DNA of 48,783 nucleotides. Origin: Streptomyces sp. ISL-66. Its GTDB lineage: Bacteria > Actinomycetota > Actinomycetes > Streptomycetales > Streptomycetaceae. This document shows positions 34,293 to 41,752 of the stretch, in pieces. A model generated the notes under the pieces. The model made no database searches. It saw only the letters and a list, made by a program, of their open reading frames with translations, and had not been told where the DNA came from. Location: NCBI RefSeq assembly GCF_018614135.1, contig NZ_JAGGOW010000015.1, forward strand, positions 1 to 48,783, read 5' to 3'. Both the position numbers and the translations under genes were made by a program. The number at the start of each line of letters is the position of its first letter. The first letter of the stretch is position 1.

Positions 34293-37200
34293 CCGGCCCG
34301 ACGCATTGCGGCAGCTGCCGCACGGCGATACCGGAGGCGGCCCGTTTCTGCCCGGAGTGCGGTACGCCGCTCACCGGCGGCGCTCCGTCCGCGGACAGCC
34401 GAAGAATCGTCACCGCGGTCTTCGTCGACCTGGTCGGCTCCACCGTCTTCGCGGAGACCCTCGACCCCGAGGCGCTGCGGCGCGCCATGGACCGGTACTA
34501 CGGCGCGTGCACGGCCGCGGTCACCGAACACGGGGGCGTCGTGGAGAAGTTCATCGGCGATGCGGTGATGGCCGTCTTCGGTGCCTTCGTCAGCCACGAG
34601 GACGACGCCCTGCACGCAGTGCGGGCGGCGTGCGCGGTACGCGAGGCCCTGGCCGCCGTCAACGCCGGTCCGGAGCGCGAACCGGGGGTCCGGCTCGAGA
34701 TCCACTGCGGGATCGCCTCGGGCGAGGCCGTGGTGGCCGGGGCCGTCGGCGGGGGTGCCCGCGTGGTGGGCGACGTGGTCCACACCGCGGCCCGTCTCCA
34801 GTCCCACGCGCAGGCCCACGAGATCCTCATCGGCGACGGGACGGCCCGGCTGGTGGGCAACGGAGCGCACTTGGAGGCCGTCGCACCGCTCAGGCTGAAG
34901 GGCAAGCGCGACCTCGTCACCGCCTGGCGCGTCGTGGGACTCCTCGACGGCACGGTCCAGCAGGACTCGGTGCCGCTGGTCGGCCGGACGTCCGAACTGG
35001 ACGCCCTGATCCGGGTGTTCGCCGAAGTACGCCACGAGCGGCGCTGCCGCCTCGTCACCGTGACCGGTCCGGCCGGGATCGGGAAATCGCGCCTGGTACG
35101 GGAGTTCCTCGCCTCCACCACGGCCGCGGGCGCCGTCGTCATGCGGGGCACCTGCCAGCCGTACGGCGCCGGTCTCGCCCACCGACCACTGGCCGAGGCG
35201 GTCCTGTCCCTGCCCGGCGGCTGGGAGGAATCGGCGAGCACCCTGCGAGCCCTCCGCCCGAGCGCCGACCGCGCCGTCACCGCCCTGGCCCTGGCCCTGG
35301 GCGTGCGGACCGAGACGGGGCTCCCGGTGAGCGTCGACGAGATCGGATGGGCGTTCCGCCGCCTGGTCGAGGCCCTGGGCCGCCGGCATCCGCTGATCCT
35401 CGTACTGGAGGACTTCCACTGGGCGCAGCCGACGCTCCTCGACATGATCGGTGAGATCGCCCAGGGAGTGACCGACTCCGAGGTGCTGATCGTCTGCGCG
35501 GGACGTCCGGAGCCGGGCGCGCCGGGAGCGGTGCCCTCCCGTACGTCCCTCTCCGGTGCGGCGCGGGCGGACGACGGCTCACTCGACGGCTCACCCGGTG
35601 GCGCGCCCGGTGGCGCCCTCGCCCTGCACCTGGAGGCACTGCCCCTCCAGGAGACCGAACGGCTCGTCGGCCTGCTGGCCGACCGCGCCGACCGCGCCGA
35701 GGTCGCCGAAGTCGCCGAGGTCACCGCCCAGGAGACGGCCTGCACGCAGGAGGCGCTGGCCCGGGTGGTCCAGGAGTGTGACGGCAACCCGCTGTTCGCC
35801 GAACTGCTGCTGGAGGACCTGGTCGGCGGCCGGTCCGCGGTGCAGGGCGTCCCCCCGACGATCCGCGTCCTGCTGACGTCCTGGCTGGACCGGCTGCCGC
35901 CCTCCGACCGCGCGGTGCTGGAACGCGCGGCCGGCGTGGGCGGCTCCTTCACCGCCGAGGACGTCCGGGCGCTCGCCGAGGACTCGCCCTCTTTGACCGA
36001 CGGGCTCGTGGACGCCGCGCTCGGACGGCTCCTGCAGTCACGGGTGATCCAACCCTCCGGCCCGCCCGGCGCGTACCGGTTCACCCGCATGCTGGCCCGG
36101 GACACGCTCTACGAGATGACCTCCAAGGCACGGCGTGCCGACTGGCACACCGTGCTCGCGGACCGGCTCGAGAACGGGGCACCGGGTGCGCCGCCCCCGG
36201 GCTCGGGAGTCGAAGGGGAACTCGCCCACCACCTGGAGACGGCGTGCCGACTGCGCTCCGAGGCGCACCCGGGCGATCCCGGACTGCCGGCGCTGACCGG
36301 CCGCGCGGCGCGCGCCCTGGTGACCGCGGGCTACCGGGCGCTGCACCGCCGCGACCTGCCCGGGGCGGTGTCCCTGATGGAACGCGGACGCGCCCTGACC
36401 CCGGACGGCGATCCCGAGCACCGCGTCCTCGCGGTCCGCATCACCGACGCCTGCGTGGCACTGGGCCGCTGGGAGGGCGCCCGGCGGGCCGTCGCCGAGG
36501 CCGAGGCCAGGGGCGACCGGGACCTGCCGGTGCGCAGGACGTGCGCCATCCTGCGGCAGACGATCGCTCTGCGTTCGGGCGATCCGGCCGGGGCGCCCGC
36601 CTCGGACGGCCCGCCGGGGCCTCGGGACGACCTGAGTTGGTGCAGGCTCCATCAGCTGTCCTCGCTGCGCAGTTTCGCGGAGGGCCGGATCGGCGACGCC
36701 GAGTCCGCCATGCGCGAGGCCCTCGTACGGGCCCGTCGGCTCGGCGACACGTACGAGGAGAACCGGATCCTGGTGTCGATCTGCGAACTGACGCAGTGGT
36801 CACCCACCCCGCTCACCAAGGCGATCGCCCTGTGCGAGGACCTGGCACGGCGGTTCGACGGCGACCGCTGTCTGCTCGTACCGATCCTGCTGACCCGCGC
36901 GCGCCACCTGGCCCTGTCGGGCCGGACGGGCGAGGCCCGCGGCGACGTGGCGCGTGCGCGGCAGTACTCCGCCGACCTGACGCTCACCCTCGGCGCCATC
37001 GCCGCCGACCAGACCGCGGGGCTCGTCGAGTCGCTGTGCGGGGCCCATGCGGCCGCGGCCCGCCACTACGCGGCGGCCGCCGACGGGCTCGGCGCGCTCG
37101 GGCAGACCACGACGTCGGCGACCCTGCGGGTGTACGCGACCCGTGAAGAGTTCCGCGCGGGGGCCGCGATCGACGCGGCCGCGCTGGCCGAGCCGGTGGG

Positions 37201-37510
37201 GGTGACGCTGGAGACCCGCGCGCGGGCCGTCCACTGGGCCCTGCGGGCGCGGGTGGCCGCGGCCGCCGGTGCGTTCGACGGGGCCCGCGCCGCCGTGGAG
37301 CGGGCCAGCGCCGCGCTGGAACGTACCGACGACCCCTGTCTGACCGGCGACGTGTGGTTCGAGGCCGCCCGGGTGCTGCACGCCGCCGGCGCCCCGGTAC
37401 GAGCCCGGCACGCGGCACGGCGGGCGCTCGCGGCCCTGACGGCCAAGGAGGCCGTCCTCCCCGCGGAGGCGGTACGGGCATGGCTGACCGACCGGGAGGA
37501 GAACAGGTGA
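34289..37510 (+). CDS. Zinc-ribbon / class III nucleotidyl cyclase / AAA-ATPase / TPR protein
   Basis: 1073 residues from GTG 34289, which overlaps the previous stop as GTGA. N-terminal zinc ribbon with Cys7, Cys10, Cys21 and Cys24 (CGSC...CPEC). Class III cyclase domain about 35-215 with both metal-binding aspartates, Asp47 (VFVDLVGST) and Asp91 (KFIGDAVMAVFG), and RVVGDVVHTAARLQS. A large AAA/STAND-type ATPase follows, with Walker A at about 260 (GPAGIGKSRL) and a Walker-B-like LILVLEDFHWA, then a helical TPR-type C-terminus (about 640-1060). The cyclase residues look intact, so it may make cAMP, but the class also has regulatory members. A sensor-transducer for the operon is inferred. Confidence 0.87.
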   Translation: MTGPTHCGSCRTAIPEAARFCPECGTPLTGGAPSADSRRIVTAVFVDLVGSTVFAETLDPEALRRAMDRYYGACTAAVTEHGGVVEKFIGDAVMAVFGAFVSHEDDALHAVRAACAVREALAAVNAGPEREPGVRLEIHCGIASGEAVVAGAVGGGARVVGDVVHTAARLQSHAQAHEILIGDGTARLVGNGAHLEAVAPLRLKGKRDLVTAWRVVGLLDGTVQQDSVPLVGRTSELDALIRVFAEVRHERRCRLVTVTGPAGIGKSRLVREFLASTTAAGAVVMRGTCQPYGAGLAHRPLAEAVLSLPGGWEESASTLRALRPSADRAVTALALALGVRTETGLPVSVDEIGWAFRRLVEALGRRHPLILVLEDFHWAQPTLLDMIGEIAQGVTDSEVLIVCAGRPEPGAPGAVPSRTSLSGAARADDGSLDGSPGGAPGGALALHLEALPLQETERLVGLLADRADRAEVAEVAEVTAQETACTQEALARVVQECDGNPLFAELLLEDLVGGRSAVQGVPPTIRVLLTSWLDRLPPSDRAVLERAAGVGGSFTAEDVRALAEDSPSLTDGLVDAALGRLLQSRVIQPSGPPGAYRFTRMLARDTLYEMTSKARRADWHTVLADRLENGAPGAPPPGSGVEGELAHHLETACRLRSEAHPGDPGLPALTGRAARALVTAGYRALHRRDLPGAVSLMERGRALTPDGDPEHRVLAVRITDACVALGRWEGARRAVAEAEARGDRDLPVRRTCAILRQTIALRSGDPAGAPASDGPPGPRDDLSWCRLHQLSSLRSFAEGRIGDAESAMREALVRARRLGDTYEENRILVSICELTQWSPTPLTKAIALCEDLARRFDGDRCLLVPILLTRARHLALSGRTGEARGDVARARQYSADLTLTLGAIAADQTAGLVESLCGAHAAAARHYAAAADGLGALGQTTTSATLRVYATREEFRAGAAIDAAALAEPVGVTLETRARAVHWALRARVAAAAGAFDGARAAVERASAALERTDDPCLTGDVWFEAARVLHAAGAPVRARHAARRALAALTAKEAVLPAEAVRAWLTDREENR

Positions 37511-38385
37511 GCGACCCACCGTGGAGGCGGTCGGCGAAGGCCTACACGCCGGGCGTGCCGGCCTGGGGCGCGAAGACCAGTACGCGGACCTTCGAGGAGT
37601 TCTCGGCCGTCCCGATGCGCGAGATCTCGCCCGAGTGGGCCTGGGGCGGCGGCGACGGCTCGGGCGTGCGCGTCTGCGTCGTGGACAGCGGGGTGCAGGG
37701 CGATCACCCGCTGGTGGGCGGCGTCGACCGGTCGGTGACCACCGTCGAGAACGCGGACGGCGCGGTGGAGATCGCGGAGTGCGCCCCCTCGGACCGGGCC
37801 GGGCACGGCACGGCCTGCGCCGGTGTGATCCGCTCCCTCGCGCCGAAGGCCTCGGTGTCCTCCGTCCAGGTACTGACCGACGGCAAGACGGGCAGCGGCG
37901 CGGCCCTGATCGCCGGCCTGTCCTGGGCCGTGGACCAGGGCTTCGACGTGATCAACCTGAGCCTGGCGACGACCCGGGCGGCCATCTCCGCGCAGCTGCA
38001 CGACCTGGTCGACCGCGCCTACTTCCGCCGGTGCGCGCTCGTCGTCTCGGCGCACAACCGGCCGGTGCCCAGCTATCCGTGGTCCTTCTCGTCGGTGATC
38101 TCGGTCGCGAGCCACGACGAGGACGATCCGATGACCTACTACTACAACCCGGCCCCGCCCGTGGAGTTCCACGCCCGCGGCGTCCGCGTCCCGGTGGCCT
38201 GGGCGGGCGGCGGCACCATCCGCTCCACCGGCAACAGCTTCGCGGCGCCGCACATCTCGGGGCTGTGCGCGCTGGTCCTCGGCAAGCACCCGTGGCTCAC
38301 ACCCTTCCAGTTGAAGACGGTTCTGTACTTGTGCGCCGGCAACGTGGCCGGCCGATTCGGAGGTGCGCATGACACTCCCCGTTGA
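37507..38385 (+). CDS. Intracellular subtilisin-like (S8) serine protease
   Basis: 292 residues from GTG 37507, overlapping the cyclase stop (GTGA). The catalytic triad is complete: Asp60 (VCVVDSGVQGDHPLV), His100 (GHGTACAGVIRS) and Ser244 (GNSFAAPHISG), with the oxyanion-hole Asn in SAHNRP. There is no signal peptide or propeptide, so it works in the cytoplasm, unlike most Streptomyces subtilases. Between a precursor-like gene and an ATP-grasp ligase, it resembles cyanobactin PatA-type leader peptidases in logic: it may cut leader from core, for example after VEGQ. This is inference. It overlaps the GAF gene by 17 bp. Confidence 0.9.
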   Translation: MSDPPWRRSAKAYTPGVPAWGAKTSTRTFEEFSAVPMREISPEWAWGGGDGSGVRVCVVDSGVQGDHPLVGGVDRSVTTVENADGAVEIAECAPSDRAGHGTACAGVIRSLAPKASVSSVQVLTDGKTGSGAALIAGLSWAVDQGFDVINLSLATTRAAISAQLHDLVDRAYFRRCALVVSAHNRPVPSYPWSFSSVISVASHDEDDPMTYYYNPAPPVEFHARGVRVPVAWAGGGTIRSTGNSFAAPHISGLCALVLGKHPWLTPFQLKTVLYLCAGNVAGRFGGAHDTPR

Positions 38386-38923
38386 CGGCGCGACGCCCAC
38401 GGAGCGCCGCCTGCTGCAGTCCATCGTGGAGGTCGCCCGCCACACCTTCGGTGCCGCGGCCTCCTCGATCTTCCTCATCGACCCCGGCGCCGGGGAACTG
38501 GTCTTCGAGGCGGTGGCCGGGGAGGGGGACGGACAACTCGTCGGATCCCGCTTTCCCGCGGGCACCGGCATCGCGGGCTGGGTGGCGGCCTCGGGACAGT
38601 CGATGCTCGTCGACGACCTTCGCGAGTCCAAGCACTTCTCGGGCGACGCCGCCGCCTCCACCGGGTACGTGCCCAACAGCATCATGGCGGCGCCCCTGTT
38701 CAGCGCCGACGAATGCATCGGCGTCCTGGAGGTCCTGGACCGCGGCGTCAACGGCGCCCGGGAAATGGCCGACGTGGAGCTGCTGGACCTGCTCGCCGAC
38801 CAGGCCGCCATCGGCCTGGAACTGCTGACGCGGCTGCGCGCCACCGGGCCCGACCAGCGCTCCGACAAGGCCCTGCGCCTGCTCGAAATGGCGGAAGCCC
38901 TGCTGGAGAGCGCCCATGGCTGA
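38369..38923 (+). CDS. GAF-domain protein
   Basis: 184 residues from ATG 38369 with GGAGG just upstream; GTG 38363 would bury that site. A single GAF domain spans about residues 15-160: LLQSIVEVARHTFGAAASSI, FPAGTGIAGWVAASGQSML, YVPNSIMAAPLFSADECIGV and DLLADQAAIGLELL. The C-terminal helix (LRLLEMAEALLESAHG) could dimerise. GAF domains bind cyclic nucleotides or other small ligands, so this stand-alone domain might sense the product of the cyclase encoded two genes upstream; that is inference. It overlaps both neighbours. Confidence 0.87.
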   Translation: MTLPVDGATPTERRLLQSIVEVARHTFGAAASSIFLIDPGAGELVFEAVAGEGDGQLVGSRFPAGTGIAGWVAASGQSMLVDDLRESKHFSGDAAASTGYVPNSIMAAPLFSADECIGVLEVLDRGVNGAREMADVELLDLLADQAAIGLELLTRLRATGPDQRSDKALRLLEMAEALLESAHG

Positions 38924-39950
38924 GCACTGCGTGCTGCTGCTCAGCAGACGTGGGGACAGGGAGGCCGCCTCGGTGGCCTCCCTGTTGCGCAGGATCGGCG
39001 TGCCCGTGCACCGCCTCGACGCCGACGGGCTGGAGGGGGTGGAGGCCACGTGTGAGCCGGGCGGGGCGATGACGCTGAACGGACACCGGTTCGTGCCCAC
39101 CGTCACCTGGCTGCGCCACTTCTCCCTGCGGGCCGCTCCGGTGGCACACCCCGCCGGCGGGCAGATGCTCTACCGCGATTCGTGGGCCGCGCTGGCCCGC
39201 CAACTGGCCGTCGTCTCACGGGTCCTCATCGGCGCCACCGATCCCGGACAGCTCCGCCAGCTGGCCCGGGCGCGAGCCCTCGGCGTGCGCGTCCCGCGGG
39301 GCGTGGTCACCACCGATCCCGCGACCGCCGCCGTACGGCTCGACGACGAGCGGACCGGGGGCGGGCCGAGTACGGGGGGACCGAGCGCGGGCGGGCGGTA
39401 CGTGGTCAAGGCGCTCGACCGGCACTACGTGGAACCGGAACCCGGCGGCCTCGCCTGGTTCCTGCCCCGGGTCCTGGAGCACGCGGAGCTGCGAGGCGGG
39501 CTCGGTGTGCCGCGCGGCACGCCGGTCGTGCTCCAGGAGTACGTCGACCACGACGCGGAGTTCCGGGTCTACCTCGTGGGCCGGGAGATCCTCTCCTTCG
39601 CGGTGGAGAAGGACCGCCCCCGTGACGTCTGGTCCCGTCCGGACCGCGTGCGGGTGCGTTCCGTCGAGACGCCGGCCGCCGTGGCCGGGGCGGTACGCGC
39701 CCTGGCCACGGCGTGGGACCTCTCCTACGGGGCGTTCGACTTCCTGTCGGACCGCGGGGAGGCCGTGTTCCTCGAGATGAACGCCCAGGGCGACTGGGAC
39801 TGGTTCGAGCGGAAGGCGGGGGTCGACGCGGTGACCCGCGCGGCGGTCCGCACCGTGCGGGACCTCCACTGGTCGGCCACCGGCGGCTCCCGCCCCGGGC
39901 CGGCCGACCTGCTCACCTTCCTCGGCGCCGGACCGGGGCCTCGCGGCTAG
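38916..39950 (+). CDS. ATP-grasp peptide ligase (RimK/MvdD-like; RiPP locus)
   Basis: 344 residues; ATG 38916 overlaps the GAF stop by 8 bp. The N-terminal preATP-grasp region (CVLLLSRRGDREAASVASLL) is followed by TWLRHFSLR and YRDSWAAL, as in peptide-modifying ATP-grasps. The ATP-grasp core has RYVVKALDRHY, VVLQEYVDHDAEFRVYLVGR and the metal-binding FLEMNAQGDWDWFE (Glu and Asn ligands). MvdC/MvdD, PsnB and other graspetide synthetases in this class form ester or amide links between side chains of a precursor peptide; RimK adds Glu to a protein. Best substrate guess here is precursor B or A. Last gene of the operon; its end meets the convergent lipoprotein gene (4-bp overlap). Confidence 0.88.
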   Translation: MAEHCVLLLSRRGDREAASVASLLRRIGVPVHRLDADGLEGVEATCEPGGAMTLNGHRFVPTVTWLRHFSLRAAPVAHPAGGQMLYRDSWAALARQLAVVSRVLIGATDPGQLRQLARARALGVRVPRGVVTTDPATAAVRLDDERTGGGPSTGGPSAGGRYVVKALDRHYVEPEPGGLAWFLPRVLEHAELRGGLGVPRGTPVVLQEYVDHDAEFRVYLVGREILSFAVEKDRPRDVWSRPDRVRVRSVETPAAVAGAVRALATAWDLSYGAFDFLSDRGEAVFLEMNAQGDWDWFERKAGVDAVTRAAVRTVRDLHWSATGGSRPGPADLLTFLGAGPGPRG

Positions 39951-40546
39951 TTCCGTGGCCGGGAAGGTTCGTGTCCGCCGCCGTGGCCGGGAGTGGGGTC
40001 GGGGCCGTCGGGGGGCGCGTCTTCGGAGGCGTCGGAGGGCGCGTGGCCGGGGCCGTCGGTGGAAGCGTGTTCGGGAGCGTCGGAGGGCGCGTGTTCGGGA
40101 GCGTCCGTGGGAGCGTGTTCGGGGCCGTGGGAGGCGCCCGATCGCAGGGTTCCGCCGAGGCGGTCGCGGAGTGGGGTCAGCGCGTCGGGCGAGGGGGCGG
40201 TGACGACCCAGAGGTCGCCGACGAGGTAGGTCCCGCCGTACGGGAGGGATTCGGCCAGCCAGGCCCGGCGGCCCTCGTCCGCGGCGAAGGTGGCCATCCG
40301 GTACGACTGCCCCGCCGCCTCGCACCCGCCCTCCCGCAACTCATCGGCGTCTACGGTGACTTCGGCCCGGCAGCCGAGGGCGGCCTCGATCCGTTCCAGC
40401 GTCGCGGGTGCGGGCCGGGCGGCGGCCGCCGGGGAGGGCGCCTGCTGCTCCGCGTCCCCGCAGGCTCCGCAGAGCAGGGAGAGGAGCAGTACCGCTGCGC
40501 AGGGCACCAGGTGGCGGGCGCCGGTACGGGGCTGGTCCGGGAGCAT
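39947..40546 (-). CDS. Lipoprotein with His/Asp/Pro-rich octapeptide repeat tail
   Basis: 199 residues from ATG 40546 (AGGAGG upstream). Lipoprotein signal VPCAAVLLLSLLCGAC. The middle part (about 45-135) is a small globular domain of unknown type, with two Cys (GCRAEVTVDADELREGGC), probably disulfide-linked, and YLVGDLWVVTAPS. Residues 143-190 are six degenerate octapeptides (EHAPTDAP, EHAPSDAP, EHASTDGP, GHAPSDAS and others). The His/Asp content could bind metal. It starts 13 bp after the SCO0930-like lipoprotein stop and is likely cotranscribed. Function unknown. Confidence 0.75.
   Translation of the reverse strand: MLPDQPRTGARHLVPCAAVLLLSLLCGACGDAEQQAPSPAAAARPAPATLERIEAALGCRAEVTVDADELREGGCEAAGQSYRMATFAADEGRRAWLAESLPYGGTYLVGDLWVVTAPSPDALTPLRDRLGGTLRSGASHGPEHAPTDAPEHAPSDAPEHASTDGPGHAPSDASEDAPPDGPDPTPGHGGGHEPSRPRN
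39977..40120. repeat. 24-bp degenerate coding repeat
   Basis: Six tandem 24-bp units encode the octapeptide repeats of the lipoprotein tail. On the plus strand they read as variants of GGAGGCGTCGGAGGGCGCGT. They border the 3' end of the ATP-grasp gene. Confidence 0.75.
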
Positions 40547-40559
40547 GTCAGCCGCCTCC

Positions 40560-41609
40560 TCAGGAGGCCGCCGGGATCTTCTTGCCCGCGCCGTCGACGG
40601 CGAACCAGAGGCCCTGCTTGCCGTGTCCGTTGGTCTGGCCGGGGGCGGTGTCGCCGGTGAAGAGGTAGACCGGCCAGCAGTCGATCGTCAATTGCTGCGA
40701 TCCGTCCGGGCGTTTGACGGATCCGACCAGCTCGGCGGGAATTCCGGATGCCTTTTCCTTCTCCACCGGGGCCGCCGGTTTCCAGGTGTTCAGGCACGCG
40801 TCGAGGCAACCGAATTTCATGGGCCAGGCGCTGTCCTTGTCGAATCGGTAGAGCGTGCGCCCCTGGGAATCCACCAGGACCTTTCCGAGCTTCGCGTCCG
40901 CGGCGAGGGAGAGGGAGTCCCCCGTCCGGCCGGCCCCGCCGTGGCCCGCCATACCGCTGCCGGACATCCCGCTGCCGGCCGCCTTGCCGTCCGACGTCTT
41001 GTTGTCCGACTCCTTCTCGTCCGCCGCCTTCTTCCCGTCCGGCGCCACCGCGTGCCAGGTGCCGCCGACGCCCTCGCCCTTCGCCTCGCCCGCCGTGGTG
41101 TCCTTCGCGTACCGGTACACGGGCCAGCCGGCGATCGTGAGCTGACGGGTGCCGTCGGACCGTTCCACCTCGCCGAGCGCCCCCGCGTCGATGCCCGCGG
41201 AGGCCTTCGCGTCGGCCGCCGGCACCGGCGGCCAGGTCGTGGCGCAGGCCCCGTCGCAGCTGGAGCGGGGCGGCTGGGCCGTGTCCTTGTCGAAGCGGTA
41301 GAGGGCCGCCCCCGCGGAGTCGGTGACCACGCTGCCGACGTCCGTGATCTCCCGGACGGCCAGCTCGCCGGCCGGGCCCGATCCGGAGCCGGGGCCCTGC
41401 GGGGAAGCGCCCGCGCCGTAGCCGTCCCCGGCGGCGGAGTCGGAACCGTAGCCGCCCCCGTAGCCGTCGCCGATGGCCTTGTCCGCCGCGGCGGGCCGGA
41501 CCGAATTCACCGTACGTCCGCCGTCCGCACCGCTTCCGCAGCCCGCCGTCAGCAGAAGTACCGCCATCGCCGATCCCGCCGCGGTGGCCACATGAAGCCT
41601 GCTGCCCAT
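40560..41609 (-). CDS. SCO0930-like lipoprotein with secreted-repeat (PF03640-type) motifs
   Basis: 349 residues from ATG 41609 (GAAGGAG upstream). Lipoprotein signal AMAVLLLTAGC. A Gly/Tyr/Ser linker leads into four repeat units arranged as two pairs. Each pair has LYRFDKD...C...C...W (ALYRFDKDTAQPPRSSCDGAC; TLYRFDKDSAWPMKFGCLDAC) and a second unit RQLTIAGWPVYRYAKDT or QQLTIDCWPVYLFTGDT followed by GTWHAV/GLWFAV. A Lys/Glu/Ser/Gly/Met linker separates the pairs. In other actinobacteria such lipoproteins sit next to electron-transfer or sigma-factor genes; the function is not known. Probably cotranscribed with the repeat-tail lipoprotein; the ferric-reductase/NuoF pair lies upstream on the same strand, 143 bp away. 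Confidence 0.87.
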   Translation of the reverse strand: MGSRLHVATAAGSAMAVLLLTAGCGSGADGGRTVNSVRPAAADKAIGDGYGGGYGSDSAAGDGYGAGASPQGPGSGSGPAGELAVREITDVGSVVTDSAGAALYRFDKDTAQPPRSSCDGACATTWPPVPAADAKASAGIDAGALGEVERSDGTRQLTIAGWPVYRYAKDTTAGEAKGEGVGGTWHAVAPDGKKAADEKESDNKTSDGKAAGSGMSGSGMAGHGGAGRTGDSLSLAADAKLGKVLVDSQGRTLYRFDKDSAWPMKFGCLDACLNTWKPAAPVEKEKASGIPAELVGSVKRPDGSQQLTIDCWPVYLFTGDTAPGQTNGHGKQGLWFAVDGAGKKIPAAS

Positions 41610-41752
41610 GATCTCTCCTTCGGTTTGACGTCCGGCGCGTTTCCTACGGATATTCATAGGCCCCTCCGGGCCCACCGAATTCGAAATCCCGGGAATTTGT
41701 CAGATCGCGCCAAAGCGTGAACTCGCCCCGGCCCCTGCCGCTCACCCCTAGC

